From positions 97,488,585 through 97,552,584 of the forward strand of contig CM030366.1 of NCBI GenBank assembly GCA_017893485.1: DNA of 64,000 bases, given 5' to 3'. Below the pieces are notes generated by a model, which had not been told where the DNA came from, searched no databases, and worked only from the letters and a program-made list of their open reading frames with translations. The translations under genes and the position numbers were made by a program. The first letter of the stretch is position 1, and each line of letters starts with the position of its first letter. This stretch comes from Hemerocallis citrina (lineage: Eukaryota > Streptophyta > Magnoliopsida > Asparagales > Asphodelaceae). This document shows positions 35,311 through 46,225 of the stretch, one piece after another.

Positions 35311-36239
35311 AGAGAGTTTGTAGCTGTCATTCGCTGCACAACTCAGATTTCACTGCATCTCTTATTTCTCTTGGTGATTGAAGGAGAAGTTTTTGGATCT
35401 AGCAAAGGAAGGCTTTTGTGGATTTTCTTGATTCAAAAGGTGAGTGATATGAACTCGTTTTGTTTATGTGTATGATTGTATGCTATTTTGTTTGATGTTT
35501 TCGTATCTTGTATGAAATCGATGCCATGGTTGCCATTCGTAATAGGCATGTGAAATCCATGAATGTTAGTAGATCTTGTTTAACAAATTCTTTATTGCTC
35601 GAAATCATGTTAAGATTTAAGTATGGTTTGGATCAGATGCATGAACATCTGGGTCTTGGGTTTATGAACAGATCTTGGCTTTTATTGGTGAAAGAATTGA
35701 GTATTTAGAAACCCTAATGGATGATTTAGGAATTGAGAACATAAGAATTTAGTATTGTATCCATAATGTGGATCATCTTGAGATTGTCACTTTTGACTAA
35801 ATACGAGTTACTTTCATAAGCAATGAATCTTTAGAAAACACCAGTCTTGATTTTCGTATTCAGACCTAATTTGTGAGAATAGTAGGCCGACAGTCGACTG
35901 GCCTACGAATCAGTCGACTGGTACGACTCTACTGCTGTACTTTCAATCATTTGAGAACTGTTCAGGACAGTCGACTGGAACTGATATCAGTCGACTGGTC
36001 TGCTGAGTAAAATTGGTTCAGTCTTTTCGGGACAGTCGACCATGACTTCTATCAGTCGACTGTTGGCACTTGAAATGTTTCTTGAGAATTGTTGGTAATT
36101 GTCTCGGGTAAGTCGACTGATGGTTTATTAAGTCGACTTATCATACTTGTTATAATCTTGCATATTGGTTCTCGGGGCAGTCGACTTACTACTCCGTAAG
36201 TCGACTGGTGATGCTATGTCCCGACAAACTTGAATGTTC

Positions 36240-36860
36240 TTTTCAGTCTTTAATCTTTATAGATGGATATTCTGCGGTGTTGGGAGTCACTGTTAGTGAT
36301 CGATAACCGGGTATCCGATCTATGTTTTTGTTAGTCTTTATAGATGGATATTCTGCGGTGTTGGGAGTCACTGTTAGTGATCGATAACCGGGTATCCGAT
36401 CTATGTTATTGTTAGTTCTTTGTAGATGGGTACATTCTGCGGTATTGGGAGTCATTGGTCTCTGAGGTTGGTATACTCTGCGGTGTTGGGAGTCACTGTT
36501 AAGTGATCGATGACCGAGTACCCAATCTGCGGTGTTGTGAGTGACTGATAACCGAGTATCCGATCTATGCCATTGTTAGTCTTTGTAGATGGATATAATC
36601 TGCGGTGTTGGGAGTTACTATTAGTGACCGATAACCGAATATCCGATCTATATTATCTTCAGTCTTTGTAGATGGATATAATCTGCGGTGTTGGGAGTTA
36701 CTATTAGTGACCGATAACCGAATATCCGATCTATATTATCTTCAGTCTTTGTAGATGGATATAATCTGCGGTGTTGGGAGTTACTATTAGTGACCGATAA
36801 CCGAATATCTGATCTATGTTATCTTCAGTCTTTGTAGATGGATATATGGGTATCCGATCT
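36240..36860 (+). repeat. Tandem array inside gypsy LTR (CTGCGGTGTTGGGAGT family)
   Basis: About eight units of 60-80 bp: TAGATGGATAT, CTGCGGTGTTGGGAGTCACT, GTTAGTGATCGATAACCG and GTATCCGATCTATG. GGTATCCGAT and the CGATAACC core are partly complementary. The array is repeated in the 3' LTR at about 40,800-41,410. Confidence 0.9.
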
Positions 36861-37760
36861 ATGGCATGATTAGTGATTGATAGTTGGACATGTACCGTGG
36901 TGTTGAGAAAGTCCGATAATCAGGTATATTGGGAGTGAACAGTCGACTGGCTGAATTATTCAGTCGACTGTACAGTGCAGTTGAGCTGTACTACTTTGAG
37001 AGTGATTTGCTTGACGGATATTTGATCGCTGGTATTGTTTCTCGACTCGGTTTTACGCATGTACTGGCCTATCGTTTCTTGTTTCATATTACATGTTCAG
37101 TTTATGTATTTTTGTTCAGTACATGTTGCTTGAGAATTTATGTTTATTGTTTATTTATGTTTGTTTGTTTATATCACTCACACCATTTATGGCTGACCCC
37201 TTTAGTTTGGGGGTTAGGGTTCAACTCTAGCCTCATGTGTTACAGGTGGTTGCTTAGAGTGGAGGCTTGGATGCTTGGGTTAGCTTTAGAGATTATGAGT
37301 GATATAATAGAGCCTTGGGTAAATTGTTGTAAGAAGAGTATTGTAAAAGAATCTTGTAATTTAAGGTGTTTGTATTTCAGCTGCATTTGAAAAGATTATT
37401 GTAATAAGAATTTGGAATAAAAAGACTTGAGTTTTTGGGCTATGTATATTGTTATATTGAAGTGGATCGCTGGGAAGTGCCACGTATTTTCTAAATTATT
37501 ACATTAGAAATTCGGGGCGCTACAGAAGTGGTATCAGAGCATGCTTCAATAGTAATAATAGACTTAGTATGAAAACCAACCTAGGTGTGGGCACTAGAGA
37601 GTGAGTACCTAGGTGTGGACATTAGAGTGTGAGTATCACATAGAGTTAAAACATGATGTTATGGTTTGGGGTATGATCATGGTTTTACCATAGGATATTG
37701 ATTTGAGTATGAATTGTGTGTGTGATGCTCTAACTTTTCCCTCGTTTTGCAGTATTCAAA

Positions 37761-38780
37761 ATGGTTGCACCCAGGGGCAGAAATGGTGGCAACAATGAGG
37801 ACGGATCTGGTAGTTCTCGAGGAACGGGAATTGACCTTGAGGCTGAATTCGCCAAGGTATATCAGACCCTGAATGCGCTGATGGCATTCAACTTGGCGCA
37901 ACAGCAGGCTCAGCAGCAGAATCCGCCGCCAAATCATGGAATTGGTCAGGGTTTGGTCAATGCCGACCCTATCAAGCAGATTGAATCCTTTAAGAGGATG
38001 AGGCCGCCAGTCTTTGAGGGGCAAGCTGATCCAACCGCGGCAGATGACTGGATTAGGAAGATGCAGACGATCTTTGAAGTGTCGGAGACTCCGACAGCTA
38101 GCAAGGTGAAGTTAGCTTCTATGCAGCTAGAGAAGGATGCTGGTGTCTGGTGGGAGTCGCTGAAGAGGACTCTGGGAGATCAGCAGTTGACTTGGGAAGC
38201 TTTCCTGGAGGAGTTCAGAGATCGCTTCTTTCCTCTTGATGTTCAGGAGAAGAAGGTGACTGAGTTCTTGAGCCTTCAGCAGGGTAGCATGACCGTGCGG
38301 GAGTATGAGACCAAATTTGCTCAGCTTTTGCGGTATGCGCCAGAGTTAGTTGTCGACGAGGCAAAGAAGGCCAAAAAGTTTGAGCAGGGCCTGAGGCCAA
38401 ACTTGAGGTCAAGGATGGTTCCGTTGGGCATCAGAAGATTTGACAAGCTGGTCAGGAGAGCAGCTATGACCGAGGAAGATATGGACCAGTCCCAAGTGAA
38501 GCAGGAGATCGGGAACAAGAAAAAGAGGCCAGCAGATGACCAGGATGAGAAGGAATTCCCAGTGAAGCAGAGCAAGCCCAATGATCCAGTGCAGAAGGCG
38601 CCGGCAACCCAGGAGGTGACTTGTTACTTCTGCAGGAAGACAGGACATAAAAGGAGGGAATGTCCGAAGTTGGCAAAGCATACTTGTTTTCAGTGCGGTC
38701 AAGAAGGGCATATTCGACCACAATGTCCACAGCTGAAGAAAGAGAATGCAGGGAAAGACAAGGATCCGAGGCAGGGGTGA
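37761..38780 (+). CDS. Ty3/gypsy gag protein, open reading frame
   Basis: 339 aa, fully open. Order: low-complexity Gly/Ser and Gln-rich N-terminus (about 1-75, with QQQAQQQN); retrotransposon gag core (about 85-225) with RMRPPVFEGQADPTAADDWI, CWWESL-like VWWESLKR, and FRDRFFPLDVQEKKVTEFLS; a basic linker; and two CCHC zinc knuckles near 285-325 (CYFCRKTGHKRREC and CFQCGQEGHIRPQC). The product would form particles and bind RNA. It ends at TGA just where related elements continue RVFALT...DA into protease; that continuation is readable after the stop (VFALTEEDAGNPE) and then dies. No protease, RT or integrase follows, so mobility would need enzymes in trans. Confidence 0.9.
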   Translation: MVAPRGRNGGNNEDGSGSSRGTGIDLEAEFAKVYQTLNALMAFNLAQQQAQQQNPPPNHGIGQGLVNADPIKQIESFKRMRPPVFEGQADPTAADDWIRKMQTIFEVSETPTASKVKLASMQLEKDAGVWWESLKRTLGDQQLTWEAFLEEFRDRFFPLDVQEKKVTEFLSLQQGSMTVREYETKFAQLLRYAPELVVDEAKKAKKFEQGLRPNLRSRMVPLGIRRFDKLVRRAAMTEEDMDQSQVKQEIGNKKKRPADDQDEKEFPVKQSKPNDPVQKAPATQEVTCYFCRKTGHKRRECPKLAKHTCFQCGQEGHIRPQCPQLKKENAGKDKDPRQG

Positions 38781-39383
38781 GTGTTTGCATTGACTGAAGA
38801 GGATGCGGGCAATCCAGAAATATGATCTGTGTGTGCAGGAATTTATTCTTTTGTATTAAGTAAAACTTTATTTCGGGAATAATTGAAGATTGAGTATTTT
38901 CTTCATGTAACAAGTTTAATTGGATTAATGGAATAAAGACAAAGTTTTATTTGATACTGTTTTCTTGCATGCAATTGTGTCGCCCATTGATTACTAGTCT
39001 TAGGGTGGATCTTAAGGTGTTTTCAAGCAAGGTCTTGAGGTGGCTATCCTTAGTCATGTCCTTTCTAAGGAGGAAGTGGCCACTGTTTCTCGGAAGGATG
39101 AAGCAGAAGGTCAGTTGCGGATGCAGGAGTTCAGAGGTTGTTGCCGCGTGGTTTCCGATGGCAAGTTATCAGAGTTGCGCAGCGGGAGTTTGATTTTCTA
39201 AATTCTTTGCATGATTGTGTTTCATATGTATGATGTATTTGCTTTGCTGGAATGTATTCTTTAGTGTGACTGTATTTCCTAAGATTTATGATTTTACCCA
39301 TGAGTTTTCAATCATTGTTAGTGGGTTGTTCGGACCTCATTAGCCGTAGTTCTGAGGACAGAACTCTTCTAAGGAGGGAGTGA
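38781..39383. other. 3' internal noncoding part of the gag-only gypsy element
   Basis: After the gag stop there is a short readable protease-linker scrap, then AT-rich sequence and the purine tract. A forward frame at 38,951-39,193 has no recognised motif. Confidence 0.6.
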
Positions 39384-42074
39384 TGTAGAACCCCGTATTT
39401 TCAAATATTATTTTAATTATTTGAAAAATGAATTTAAATGAATTTTGAGGATTTAATTGATATTTTCAAGGAAATGTATCTTTTGTACACGTGCAAAATA
39501 CGTGCAAATGACTTTTGAGATGTTTGAAAATTTTAGTTTTCTTTATGAAAAGTCATTATTTAATATTTGGAACTTATTTACTATTTTTTTCAGATTTTTC
39601 TGAAATTAATTGGGTCTATTTGCAATTTTTGATAAAAGAATGACCTTTTCGCAAAATTGACATTTTTAGGGGTTGAAATGCAAAATATGTTTTCTGGACG
39701 TTTTGAACTGTACCAATTGGGATTAATGAGTGTATTTTACTATTAAATCCTAAGTTAAATGGTTTTATTGAATTTCCAAGGATAAGAACTATATATGTAA
39801 AATTATGTTTTGAAAGGACTATTTTGCAAAGGTATTCCTAAACCCTAAAAATGATATTTCCGGCCTATATAAGAGAGTTTGCAGCCGTCATTCGCTGCAC
39901 AACTCAGATTTCATTGCATCTCTTATTTCTCTTGGTGATTGAAGGAGAAGTTTTTGGATCTAGCAAAGGAAGGCTTTTGTGGATTTTCTTGATTCAAAAG
40001 GTGAGTGATATGAACTCGTTTTGTTTATGTGTATGATTGTATGCTATTTTGTTTGATGTTTTCGTATCTTGTATGAAATCGATGCCATGGTTGCCATTCG
40101 TAATAGGCATGTGAAATCCATGAATGTTAGTAGATCTTGTTTAACAAATTCTTTATTGCTCGAAATCAAGTTAAGATTTAAGTATGGTTTGGATCAGATG
40201 CATGAACATCTGGGTCTTGGGTTTATGAACAGATCTTGGCTTTTATTGGTGAAAGAATTGAGTATTTAGAAACCCTAATGGATGATTTAGGAATTGAGAA
40301 CATAAGAATTTAGTATTGTATCCATAATGTGAATCATCTTGAGATTGTCACTTTTGACTAAATACGAGTTACTTTCATAAGCAATGAATCTTTAGAAAAC
40401 ACCAGTCTTGACTTTCGTATTCAGACCTAATTTGTGAGAATAGTAGGCCGACAGTCGACTGGCCTACGAATCAGTCGACTGGTACGACTCTACTGCTGTA
40501 TTTAAGAACTGTTCAGGACAGTCGACTGGAACTGATATCAGTCGACTGGTCTGCTGAGTAAAATTGGTTCAGTCTTTTCGGGACAGTCGACCATGACTTC
40601 TATCAGTCGACTGTTGGCACTTGAAATGTTTCTTGAGAATTGTTGGTAATTGTCTCGGGTAAGTCGACTGATGGTTTATTAAGTCGACTTATCATACTTG
40701 TTATAATCTTGCATATTGGTTCTCGGGGCAGTCGACTTACTACTCCGTAAGTCGACTGGTGATGCTAAGTCCCGACAAACTTGAATGTTCTTTTCAGTCT
40801 TTAGTCTTTATAGATGGATATTCTGCGGTGTTGGGAGTCACTGTTAGTGATCGATAACCGGGTATCCGATCTATGTTTTTGTTAGTCTTTATAGATGGAT
40901 ATTCTGCGGTGTTGGGAGTCACTGTTAGTGATCGATAACCGGGTATCCGATCTATGTTATTGTTAGTTCTTTGTAGATGGGTACATTCTGCGGTATTGGG
41001 AGTCATTGGTCTCTGAGGTTGGTATACTCTGCGGTGTTGGGAGTCACTGTTAAGTGATCGATGATCGAGTACCCAATCTGCGGTGTTGTGAGTGACTGAT
41101 AACCGAGTATCCGATCTATGCCATTGTTAGTCTTTGTAGATGGATATAATCTGCGGTGTTGGGAGTTACTATTAGTGACCGATAACCGAATATCTGATCT
41201 ATATTATCTTCAGTCTTTGTAGATGGATATAATCTGCGGTGTTGGGATTTACTATTAGTGACCGATAACCGAATATCTGATCTATATTATCTTCAGTCTT
41301 TGTAGATGGATATAATCTGCGGTGTTGGGAGTTACTATTAGTGACCGATAACCGAATATCCGATCTATGTTATCTTCAGTCTTTGTAGATGGATATATGG
41401 GTATCCGATCTATGGCATGATTAGTGATTGATAATTGGACATGTACCGTGGTGTTGAGAAAGTCCGATAATCAGGTATTTGGGAGTGAACAGTCGACTGG
41501 CTGAATTATTCAGTCGACTGTACAGTGCAGTTGAGCTGTACTACTTTGAGAGTGATTTGCTTGACGAATATTTGATCGCTGGTATTGTTTCTCGACTCGG
41601 TTTCACGCATGTACTGGCCTATCGTTTCTTGTTTCATATTACATGTTCAGTTTATGTATTTTTGTTCAGTACATGTTGCTTGAGAATTTATGTTTATTGT
41701 TTATTTATGTTTGTTTGTTTATATCACTCACACCATTTATGGCCGACCCCTTTAGTTTGGGGGTTAGGGTTCAACTCTAGCCTCATGTGTTACAGGTGGT
41801 TGCTTAGAGTGGAGGCTTGGATACTTGGGTTAGCTTTAGAGATTATGAGTGATATAATAGAGCCTTGGGTAAATTGTTGTAAGAAGAGTATTGTAAAAGA
41901 ATCTTGTAATTTAAGGTGTTTGTATTTCCGCTGCATTTGAAAAGATTATTGTAATAAGAATTTGGAATAAAAAGACTTGAGTTTTTGGGCTATGTATATT
42001 GTTACATTGAAGTGGATCGCTGGGAAGTGCCACGTATTTTCTAAATTATTACGTTAGAAATTCGGGGCGCTACA
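39384..42074 (+). repeat. 3' LTR of the gag-only gypsy element
   Basis: 2,691 bp, collinear with the 5' LTR. Palindrome pairs at 40,452/40,472, 40,519/40,539, 40,584/40,604, 40,661/40,681, 40,729/40,749 and 41,490/41,511. A short indel near 40,500 relative to the 5' LTR lies between pairs and leaves their spacing intact. Confidence 0.93.
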
Positions 42075-42079
42075 CTCGC

Positions 42080-42330
42080 GGCGTCAGTTTCTTCAAAAAA
42101 ATTGCATTTGACATCGTCCGCCAAGAATAGTCGGATTAAACTTATGGCTCTTTCACGAATATCTTCCCAAACATCATCCTTCATATCAGTTGGCTTTTCC
42201 TTCTTCTTTACTGCTGACTGCAACTGTTTTTAAACAAGAACATCATACATGTCAGTCTTCCAAAGATTAAAATTGATCTTACCATCAAACTGCTTGATCT
42301 TCAAAATACTGTGGCCTGTCATCTTAACCA
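42080..42330 (-). pseudogene. gag N-terminal part of copia copy B
   Basis: Reading leftward: KQFDGKINFNLWKTDMYDVL, then QSAVKKKEKPTDMKDDVWED (42,041-42,223 open frame) and CNFFEETDAAS up to the gypsy 3' LTR end at 42,074. A stop (TAA at about 42,229 on the plus strand, reading TTA) separates the two. It joins the 34,827 part once the gypsy element is removed. Confidence 0.8.
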
Positions 42331-42489
42331 AGGAACTCGGCAACCTGAAGCTCTGATACCAGTTGTTAGGATTAGGACGTCAACAAACGCCCTCTGGTCG
42401 CAGCGAAACTAATTAGAGCAATGAGGAAGACGATGTAAGCGAGGCGAATAAATTGTGCAAGCAAGTCACTACAAGACTAACAGTCTTTA

Positions 42490-42800
42490 CCGGAATTTTT
42501 TTTGCACATTTACCGGCGTTTATAAACGCCGCTGTAGATACCACCGGCGTTTTATAAATCGCCGGTGCAAGTGTCGCTGAATCGTGCGTCGCTGTAGCTT
42601 AGGGACATTCACCGGCGTTTTGTATGGCCGCCGGTGTAGGTTAAAACTACACCGGCGGCCGTAAAAATGCCGGTGAATGTGTGGGTACCATTTTCGGCCA
42701 TCACCTATACTGGCATTTTTAAAACGCCGGTATAGACTGCCAAATTCTTGCTGAAAGCTACACCGGCGCTTGTAAAAACGCTGGTGTACCTAATTTTTTC
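42490..42800. repeat. Left subterminal repeats of the CACTA element
   Basis: About eight ACCGGCG...CGCCGGT motifs, several as short palindromes around T/A-rich centres. Confidence 0.85.
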
Positions 42801-45599
42801 AACAAAAAAAAAATCCAATTCAGCACTCTTATAATCAAAACCAAATGCAAAAGACCCATTAGATCATACACTGATCATTCTTAAAACAAACAATAGGAGC
42901 ACTGCATATGAAGAATATAGTCATTCCAATAGGAGCACTGCATTAAGCTGGTTCTCAGTGCATAACAATTCAACAATATAGTCATTCGAATTTAGCAACA
43001 AAGAAGTACTGCATATAATTGAAATCCACTCACTGACTCAAAATTAGAGAAGCATAATCAGTGAGTGCCAACTCAGTAGGATTGTTCATAAATTAGAGAA
43101 GCATAATCAGTGAGTGCCACTCACTGACTCAAAATTAGTCCGGTAAAGAGGTAAAGATTAATCAGTGAGTGCCACTCAGTATATCAAAAGTAGATTGCCA
43201 ATCACTGACTCATAAATTAGTCAGTATATCAAAAGTAGATTGTTTAAAAACTGAAAGTGTCAAAACAACAACACCACCAATTGTTATACATGGTCTTTGA
43301 CTTGTGTTTAACTGACACCTTTCCAGCTCAATGTCTCATCAAAGAACAACAAGAAGAACAAACTCAATTCAACTCGCACCATTCCAATTAGTGGAAAAAA
43401 ACCGATGCCTTTCCAGCTGAAGGTGTCAAACAACAACAAGACACAAAAACTAAAGGAAAAGAATAAGAAATAGAAACAAACATACATACAAAAACATCAC
43501 AAAATGCTAAACAGTGTAAACTGACATTCAAACAGGAATGTGCTAGCTTTCAATTCAAACTTCAATCTTGCTAAAGAATAGTTCTTATTTATTTAATTTT
43601 ATTTTTAAAACGATTAAAGCACTTTGAAAATTGCCACAGCATCATAGCAAGCAAAACATGAAGTAAATGTTCAAAAATATTTGTAGATAATTAATTGAAA
43701 CAGTTTCAAAATGTTTGAAACCTGGATCATATCTATCATTTTGCAAGCATGTTTGAGTGTGGAATCAGATAAGACATGTAGTAAGCAAAGGCTATGGATG
43801 TGAATTTGTGTTAAATGTCATATATCCTTGTGGTCAATAAACAGTATAGTATGCAGAGAGAAAAAGTAATCATGGAAGTACTGCAGCTCTACATAGGCAT
43901 ATGAAATGTGTAAACTTTCTCTCTCAAGAAAACAATTAAGTGGTTACTGATCTTACCAGAGGCATTAACTCAGATGAACCTTGCAATATATATAACCTTG
44001 ATGAGTTGTCACAATAATTCAAAAGAACATTATATTTGCCGAAAATGAACCTTGCAGTATATAAGATGAAGTCGGTGAGTGTCACTCACTGACTCAAAAT
44101 TCACTAGATTGTTCATAAATTTTGCAAAATGCACTCTAAAAACCCCAAATTGTCAGGTAAAGACTAATCATTAAATGCTCAGATAGGATTTAATCATCAC
44201 TAGTTACTCTTATAATTCATTTAATCAATGAATCATGAAACATAGTGTGCAACTTCAGAAGCATAATCCATCTCATCATCACTCATTCACTCGAAAATAA
44301 TGAGAAGAAACTCCATTTGTTCACTGTTTTTACTCAAGCATATTTAGTTGTTCTCACAAATACTATGGCATAAATTACCCAAGCATGATAAATAAAGATC
44401 CAAATCAATATAGATCCATATGCAAAATGCACTCAGTAGGATTGTTCATAAAATAGAGAAGCACAATCAGTGAGTGCCACTTACTGACTCAAAATTAGTC
44501 AGGTAAAGAGATGAAGATTAATCAGTAAGTGCAATCACTGACTCATAAATTAGTCAGTATATCAAAAGTAGTCCTACTGAGTGCATTTAGAAGTTGCATA
44601 TGGAACTATATTGGGTTGGATCTATATTTATCATGCTTGAGTAATTTATGTCATAGTATTTGTGAGAACAAGTAAATATAAGATGAAGTCAGTGACTCAG
44701 TGCCATAGTATTTCAGTTCATACATCTCAAAATTTTCATCTTTGTTCTCCAAATTTCTCACAGATAAGAAGACAATACTCTTGATCCCAAACCAACAATA
44801 CTAGTGAAACTAACAGTCCTCCAGTGTTCAATTCTGTTTTATTAACCATGATTAGCTTACAGATTTAAACAATACTAGTGAAGCTAAGTAAAGAGAGATT
44901 AAGTACAGTCCAAATCCCTTCTCAATCGTAAATGAGGAGAGGAGTATAAGTTATCAGGTAATCGTAAGTGAGCCCAATATATAGAAACTTATTGAAGCCC
45001 AAGTACAGTCCAAATAACCTTTCAGATGGTGAATGAGGCAATATATAGAAACTTATAAAACTTCATTACCCAAACATCAGTTTATAAGACCAAATATATA
45101 TTTACCCAAACATCAAGATCTCAGTTTATAATACCATGTCAACAAAGAAGGCAATGATCTCAGTTTATAAGAACCCAAGCAACAAAGAAGTTTCATAATA
45201 TGATCCTTGAGCTTGAACCCATTCAACCAAAAAAGCCAGTAAGTATCCTCTTCACCAAGTAATCATAAATGTACACATCCAACCTGTTCCAAAACCCATT
45301 CAACCAAAAACCCATCAAAAGGATTGCCTTTTTTCCGTTTCCAACTCAAACAACCTCATCCCATTCAAAGAAACCCATCAAAAATATCACTTTTTGCCTA
45401 TTTGGGCTCAAACAACTTCATCTAAAAACCATACTAACCCCTAAAAAACTACAAACAACAAAAGCATGACTAGAATCAATTCCGGTTAGTACGATAAATC
45501 AAGAACCGATCAAAATCCTAACCCTAACCCTAATCAAGAACCGATCATTAATTAACCTATTCACATATTCTCAAATTCATACTAGAATAAACTTTAGGG

Positions 45600-45950
45600 T
45601 TTGAAATTCCTTACTTGAGTTGATTGGGGGAGGGGGGACAGCGGTTTTTGAGTGGGGGAGGGAGATTGGGAGAAGGGGGACGGCGGGGGGCCGCGATGGA
45701 GGACGAGGGGCGGGCGAAGGGGGCAGGTGCGGCGATGGGGGAAGGGGCGACGGCGGGGGAAGGGGAAAACGACGACGGCGGGAGAGGGGGACGTCGATGG
45801 GGAAAGGAGAGAAATGAAAATTTTGGGGAAAGTATACGTATAGGGTTTGGGGAAATTGGGGAAAGTGGGAGAGCGCGAGAGAGCGGGAAAAATTGGGGTT
45901 TTTTTTTCCGATTGAATGAGGAAATGGTAGAGGGTTTGGGGGAAATTTAT
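45600..45950. other. GC-rich, strand-asymmetric block in the CACTA interior
   Basis: Strong G bias on the plus strand (GGGGGA, GACGGCG words) in an otherwise AT-rich element. Forward open frames here give Gly/Arg-rich peptides without motifs. Read on the minus strand it resembles a C/CT-rich 5' UTR with a Pro/Ser-rich start, so a captured host exon-promoter piece is possible. Confidence 0.35.
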
Positions 45951-45954
45951 TCCA

Positions 45955-46225
45955 AGACCCTATACCGGCGTTTTAACTAAAAACGCCGGTGAATGGGAGA
46001 AGATTTTTTTTTATCTGTATACTTTCACCGGCGTGTTTATTAAAACGCCGGTGAATATAGCCTTCACTGGCGTTTTAATAAAAAACGCCGGTGAATATCA
46101 TAATTCCCCGGCGTTTTATAGAGGCCGCCGGTGTATAACCATCCTGTTTGACGCCCCATTCCTGGTCTCTTCCTACCCCGGCATTTCTGGTAAAACGCCG
46201 GGGAATATACGCCGGTATATCCATC
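45955..46225. repeat. Right subterminal repeats of the CACTA element
   Basis: Palindromic ACCGGCGTTTT...AAAACGCCGGTG units, about five, the same motif as at the left end. Confidence 0.85.

Larger units (their letters stand above)
34828..37524 (+). repeat. 5' LTR of the gag-only gypsy element
   Basis: 2,697 bp. TATATAAG at about 35,304. Five GTCGAC palindrome pairs at 35,891-36,207 and a sixth at 36,940-36,970; a 60-80-bp tandem array at 36,240-36,860. Confidence 0.93.
34828..42074 (+). mobile_element. gag-only Ty3/gypsy element with very similar 2.7-kb LTRs
   Basis: 5' LTR 34,828-37,524 and 3' LTR 39,384-42,074, both TGTAGAACCCCG...GGGGCGCTACA. Primer site TGGTATCAGAGC at 37,529-37,540; purine tract AAGGAGGGAGTGA at 39,371-39,383. 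The internal part is only 1.86 kb and encodes an open gag and nothing else recognisable. Flanks CTCGA (34,823-34,827) and CTCGC (42,075-42,079) look like a target duplication with one mismatch. The LTRs differ by scattered substitutions and a few short indels, so the insertion is young compared with the copia copies. Confidence 0.92.

Noticed and set aside
36243..36455. Reverse ORF with internal repeats (SLTVTPNTAEYPSIK), also at 40,794-41,006
   Set aside because: It is a translation of the tandem array in the gypsy LTR; both LTRs give it and there is no start context or domain.
37041..37390. 153-aa ORF at 36,929-37,390 with membrane-like segments, also in the other LTR
   Set aside because: It lies wholly in the LTR, begins at a palindrome pair, and has no homologue I recognise; its conservation follows from LTR identity.
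45620..45980. Overlapping forward ORFs coding for Gly/Arg-rich peptides
   Set aside because: They arise from a G-rich low-complexity block inside a CACTA element, in three frames at once, with no motif.
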